This document shows positions 62,262 to 64,000 of a stretch of DNA of 64,000 bases, piece by piece. Positions within the stretch are counted from its first letter, which is position 1, and every line of letters starts with the position of its first letter. Both the position numbers and the translations under genes were made by a program. The notes beneath the pieces were generated by a model. The model searched no databases. It saw nothing but the letters and a program-made list of their open reading frames with translations, and was not told the origin of the DNA. Source of the stretch: Jejuia algarum (GTDB lineage: Bacteria; Bacteroidota; Bacteroidia; Flavobacteriales; Flavobacteriaceae); the NCBI GenBank assembly GCA_947495775.1, contig CANMAQ010000018.1:1-64000 (forward strand), given 5' to 3'.

Positions 62262-62339
62262 ACCTTAAATCCGTATGTTAATAGTAAGATGTAACCGCAA
62301 ACCTTTGTTATAATTGGGTTTGCGGTTTTTTGTGTTTTC
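62262..62339 (+). repeat. 78-bp element, inverted perfect copy of 19454-19531
   Basis: Begins ACCTTAAATCCGTATG and ends GTGTTTTC. Contains the same perfect hairpin (62293-62303 with 62317-62327) followed by six T, so it acts as a plus-strand terminator pointing at the IS fragment. Confidence 0.85.
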
Positions 62340-62979
62340 ACCTAAATTGGTGTTGCGATAAAACACAGCTATGAAAATAATCAATTCTACTCATGTAAAT
62401 CCATTTGGCGGCTTAAACTTTGTTCTAGAAGAATTTGAGCAACAAGGAATAGGTGAATTGCTAGAACAAAATTTACCTAAATTACCTAATCAATGTAAAT
62501 ACAGTTGGAAGGATATTTTATATGCCTTTTGGTCTATTTACTTCTGTGGAGGCGATTGTATTGAAGATATAGCTACTAATCTAAAAAAATTCTTAGAAGG
62601 AATACCATACTTACAAATTCCGAGCCCAGATAGAATATTGGATAGGTTTAAAGAACTGTCGTTACCAAAAACTACAATAAAAACTCCAAGAGGTAAGCGG
62701 GATCATCAATTAAGTATTCATGAGCATATCAATGCACTGAACATAAAAATATTAATGAAAGTTCAAGGTTTAGGCAAAGCTCCGTTAACTCTTGATTATG
62801 ACAACACCTATGTTTTCAATAATAAAGCGGACAGCAACAATACTTATTTAAAGCAATATGGTTATTGTCCAGGAGTTGGCATTATAGGAAACAATATTGT
62901 ATATGTTGAGAATAGAAATGGCAATAGCCATGCAGGTATCCTACAACATGAAACATTATCGAGAATGTCTATAATTTAA
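62340..62979 (+). mobile_element. Truncated IS1380-type transposase (N-terminal half)
   Basis: The gene starts at 62371 and its 202-aa product matches the N-terminal half of an IS1380-family transposase: FGGLNFVLEEFEQQGIGELL, then WSIYFCGGDCIEDIATNL, then LTLDYDNTYVF with the first catalytic Asp, and YGYCPGVGIIGNNIVYVENR followed by GNSHAGILQHETLSRM. After that Met the family similarity stops (SII-stop). Full-length members are over 400 aa, so the second half of the DDE triad is lost and it cannot be active. The left end is probably right after the 78-bp element at about 62340. The 3' break lies within the tail of the gene at 62969. Confidence 0.75.
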
Positions 62980-63553
62980 GTGGCGCTGTTCCAAAATTAA
63001 ATTTCATTATACCGTTACCAAATAAACGATCTTCATACAAAAGTTTTATTTTATCTTCTGGCGCGATGCCATTAAAATATAATAGAATACGTTTAAAAGG
63101 GGCTAATTTAAAATTGCGTTCGAAATTAACTCCCGAACAGGCTATGGTGTCATTAGATGATGTTACCACAGAAAAATCTTTCTCTATACCAAATGCCATG
63201 TATTTAACAGAGGCTTCATAGCTGCGATTCGTGTATGTGTCAAGTAAAAGATCTACGCCATTAGTATGTTGAAATTCTACTTCTACAATTCTTTCACGTT
63301 CTAATTCTTTAGCTAAAAGTGCTACTTTTTCTGGAGCATTGGTATTATTTTTCAATAAATAATATTGTAAAGGGACTTCTGTTGCCGTATAATTAATATC
63401 ATTGATATACTTGCGTACTGTTAAAGACTTCCAATTGCCGTTTGGAGATTCATAGACTTTATATTGAGGGACATCTCGCTTTTTGTAAAATAAAAATATA
63501 ATTATAACAAGTATAGCTACTGCTATTATAACTCCTCCCCTTTTATAATTCAT
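62969..63553 (-). CDS. Membrane-anchored hypothetical protein
   Basis: A 194-aa protein with an N-terminal TM (about 8-23) and a periplasmic beta-rich domain (YKVYESPNGNWKSLTVRKYI, IVEVEFQHTNGVDLLLD). No family recognised. Its 3' end overlaps the broken IS1380 fragment by 11 bp, so the last residues (TAPLKL) may be a readout of the insertion boundary and the natural C-terminus may have been longer. Confidence 0.5.
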   Translation of the reverse strand: MNYKRGGVIIAVAILVIIIFLFYKKRDVPQYKVYESPNGNWKSLTVRKYINDINYTATEVPLQYYLLKNNTNAPEKVALLAKELERERIVEVEFQHTNGVDLLLDTYTNRSYEASVKYMAFGIEKDFSVVTSSNDTIACSGVNFERNFKLAPFKRILLYFNGIAPEDKIKLLYEDRLFGNGIMKFNFGTAPLKL

Positions 63554-63654
63554 ATATTGTATTTAGCTTTAGGTTGTAAAATTAAAAAAAGCCCCTCAAT
63601 TACAACTAAGGATAAACCTTAGTTTATTAATGGAAATCTATTTTTTCTTTTACA

Positions 63655-64000
63655 TTATTCGCCTTCATATACTTTATTCGCATACTCTAGAACAGCATCT
63701 GTAATATCTATGGCATCTTTGGCATACATGACATTACCGGTGTTTGTTTTACCTAAAATAAGCGTCAACTTTTTTGCTTCTGCATAAGTCTTGAGATGTC
63801 TATTTAGCCGTCCCCATACATTTTTATTCAAATTTTGTACTAGTGCATCTTGTAGTTCTTGCAAATCTTTGCTCTTGTAAGCTATTTGCTGTTGTAAATT
63901 TTTATTTACATCCAACTGTTTTTCTTTATCAGATAACGCATTGAACGTTTTATACAAGTCTTCTAATACTTTTACTTTAGCTTTTATTTTCGCTTCTTCG
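63655..64000 (-). CDS. OmpH/Skp-family periplasmic chaperone, partial
   Basis: The frame continues in phase to the window edge (EEAKIKAKVKVLEDMYKTFN), so the 5' part of the gene lies outside the window. Visible sequence is a charged helical arm (LQQQIAYKSKDLQELQDALV) followed by a hydrophobic core strand pair (AKKLTLILGKTNTGNVMYA, DITDAVLEYANKVYEGE), the standard Skp/OmpH C-terminal layout: two helical tentacles closing onto a trimer core. It should chaperone outer-membrane proteins in the periplasm. Confidence 0.75.
   Translation of the reverse strand, partial: EEAKIKAKVKVLEDLYKTFNALSDKEKQLDVNKNLQQQIAYKSKDLQELQDALVQNLNKNVWGRLNRHLKTYAEAKKLTLILGKTNTGNVMYAKDAIDITDAVLEYANKVYEGE

Overview
The window reads as a chromosomal segment of a low-GC Bacteroidota, most likely a marine Flavobacteriaceae. 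The signs are type IX secretion (T9SS) C-terminal sorting domains on two proteins, many Sec-exported lipoproteins with a Cys lipobox, a tRNA promoter of the Bacteroidota form TTG-N17-TAnnTTTG, strong AT bias and large Rhs/YD proteins of the Bacteroidota type. There is no replication origin, rRNA operon or CRISPR array.

Layout. (1) 0-19 kb: almost every gene is on the minus strand, small and functionally unrelated to its neighbours: a class I terpene synthase, a SPW-like membrane protein, a YHS + SnoaL-like pair, a run of lipoproteins and membrane proteins, an M23 peptidase, a nitrilase-superfamily hydrolase, a GNAT acetyltransferase, a DJ-1/PfpI protein and a guanine-deaminase-like enzyme. 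The YHS + SnoaL-like pair then recurs as a second, nearly identical copy behind an AraC regulator that carries two DNA-binding domains. Spacers are long and some share diverged motifs, which gives the stretch a cassette-array look. (2) 19.4-40.6 kb: a five-gene minus-strand polymorphic-toxin operon. It encodes a 2086-aa exported protein with barrel-like strands, a 1124-aa LRR/Ig-like protein, a 240-aa secreted protein, a 3396-aa Rhs protein ending in a papain-fold toxin, and an Imm35-like immunity protein 3 nt behind it. REP-like palindromes and a terminator hairpin follow. (3) 41-47.5 kb: queD, a 32-aa membrane peptide, a MATE exporter, a GH10 xylanase lipoprotein, a second possible toxin locus (type-23-like exported protein between a small secreted protein and an LRR lipoprotein) and tRNA-Ala(GGC). 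(4) 47.8-52.8 kb: an ECF-type sigma factor, a membrane-spanning anti-sigma-like protein with periplasmic TPRs, and an exported membrane-anchored TPR-CHAT caspase-like protease. I regard this as the best candidate for an undescribed signalling system. (5) 53-60.8 kb: a ricin-type lectin + beta-helix lipoprotein, an SGNH hydrolase and an LRR-CBM protein, the last two T9SS cargo. With the GH10 enzyme they suggest plant or algal polysaccharide use. (6) 60.8-63 kb: a repeat-rich decay zone with four copies of a REP-like unit around a REP-associated tyrosine transposase (RAYT), the 3' end of an XRE regulator and a truncated IS1380-type transposase. (7) The window ends in a membrane-anchored protein and the 3' part of an OmpH/Skp-like gene.

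Two long-range relations tie the window together. The YHS/SnoaL module is duplicated about 15 kb apart, including a 71-bp identical leader. A 78-bp perfect inverted copy of a terminator-bearing element sits at 19.5 kb and 62.3 kb, bracketing 42.7 kb that includes the toxin operon. Both copies adjoin REP-like palindromes that probably belong to the RAYT.
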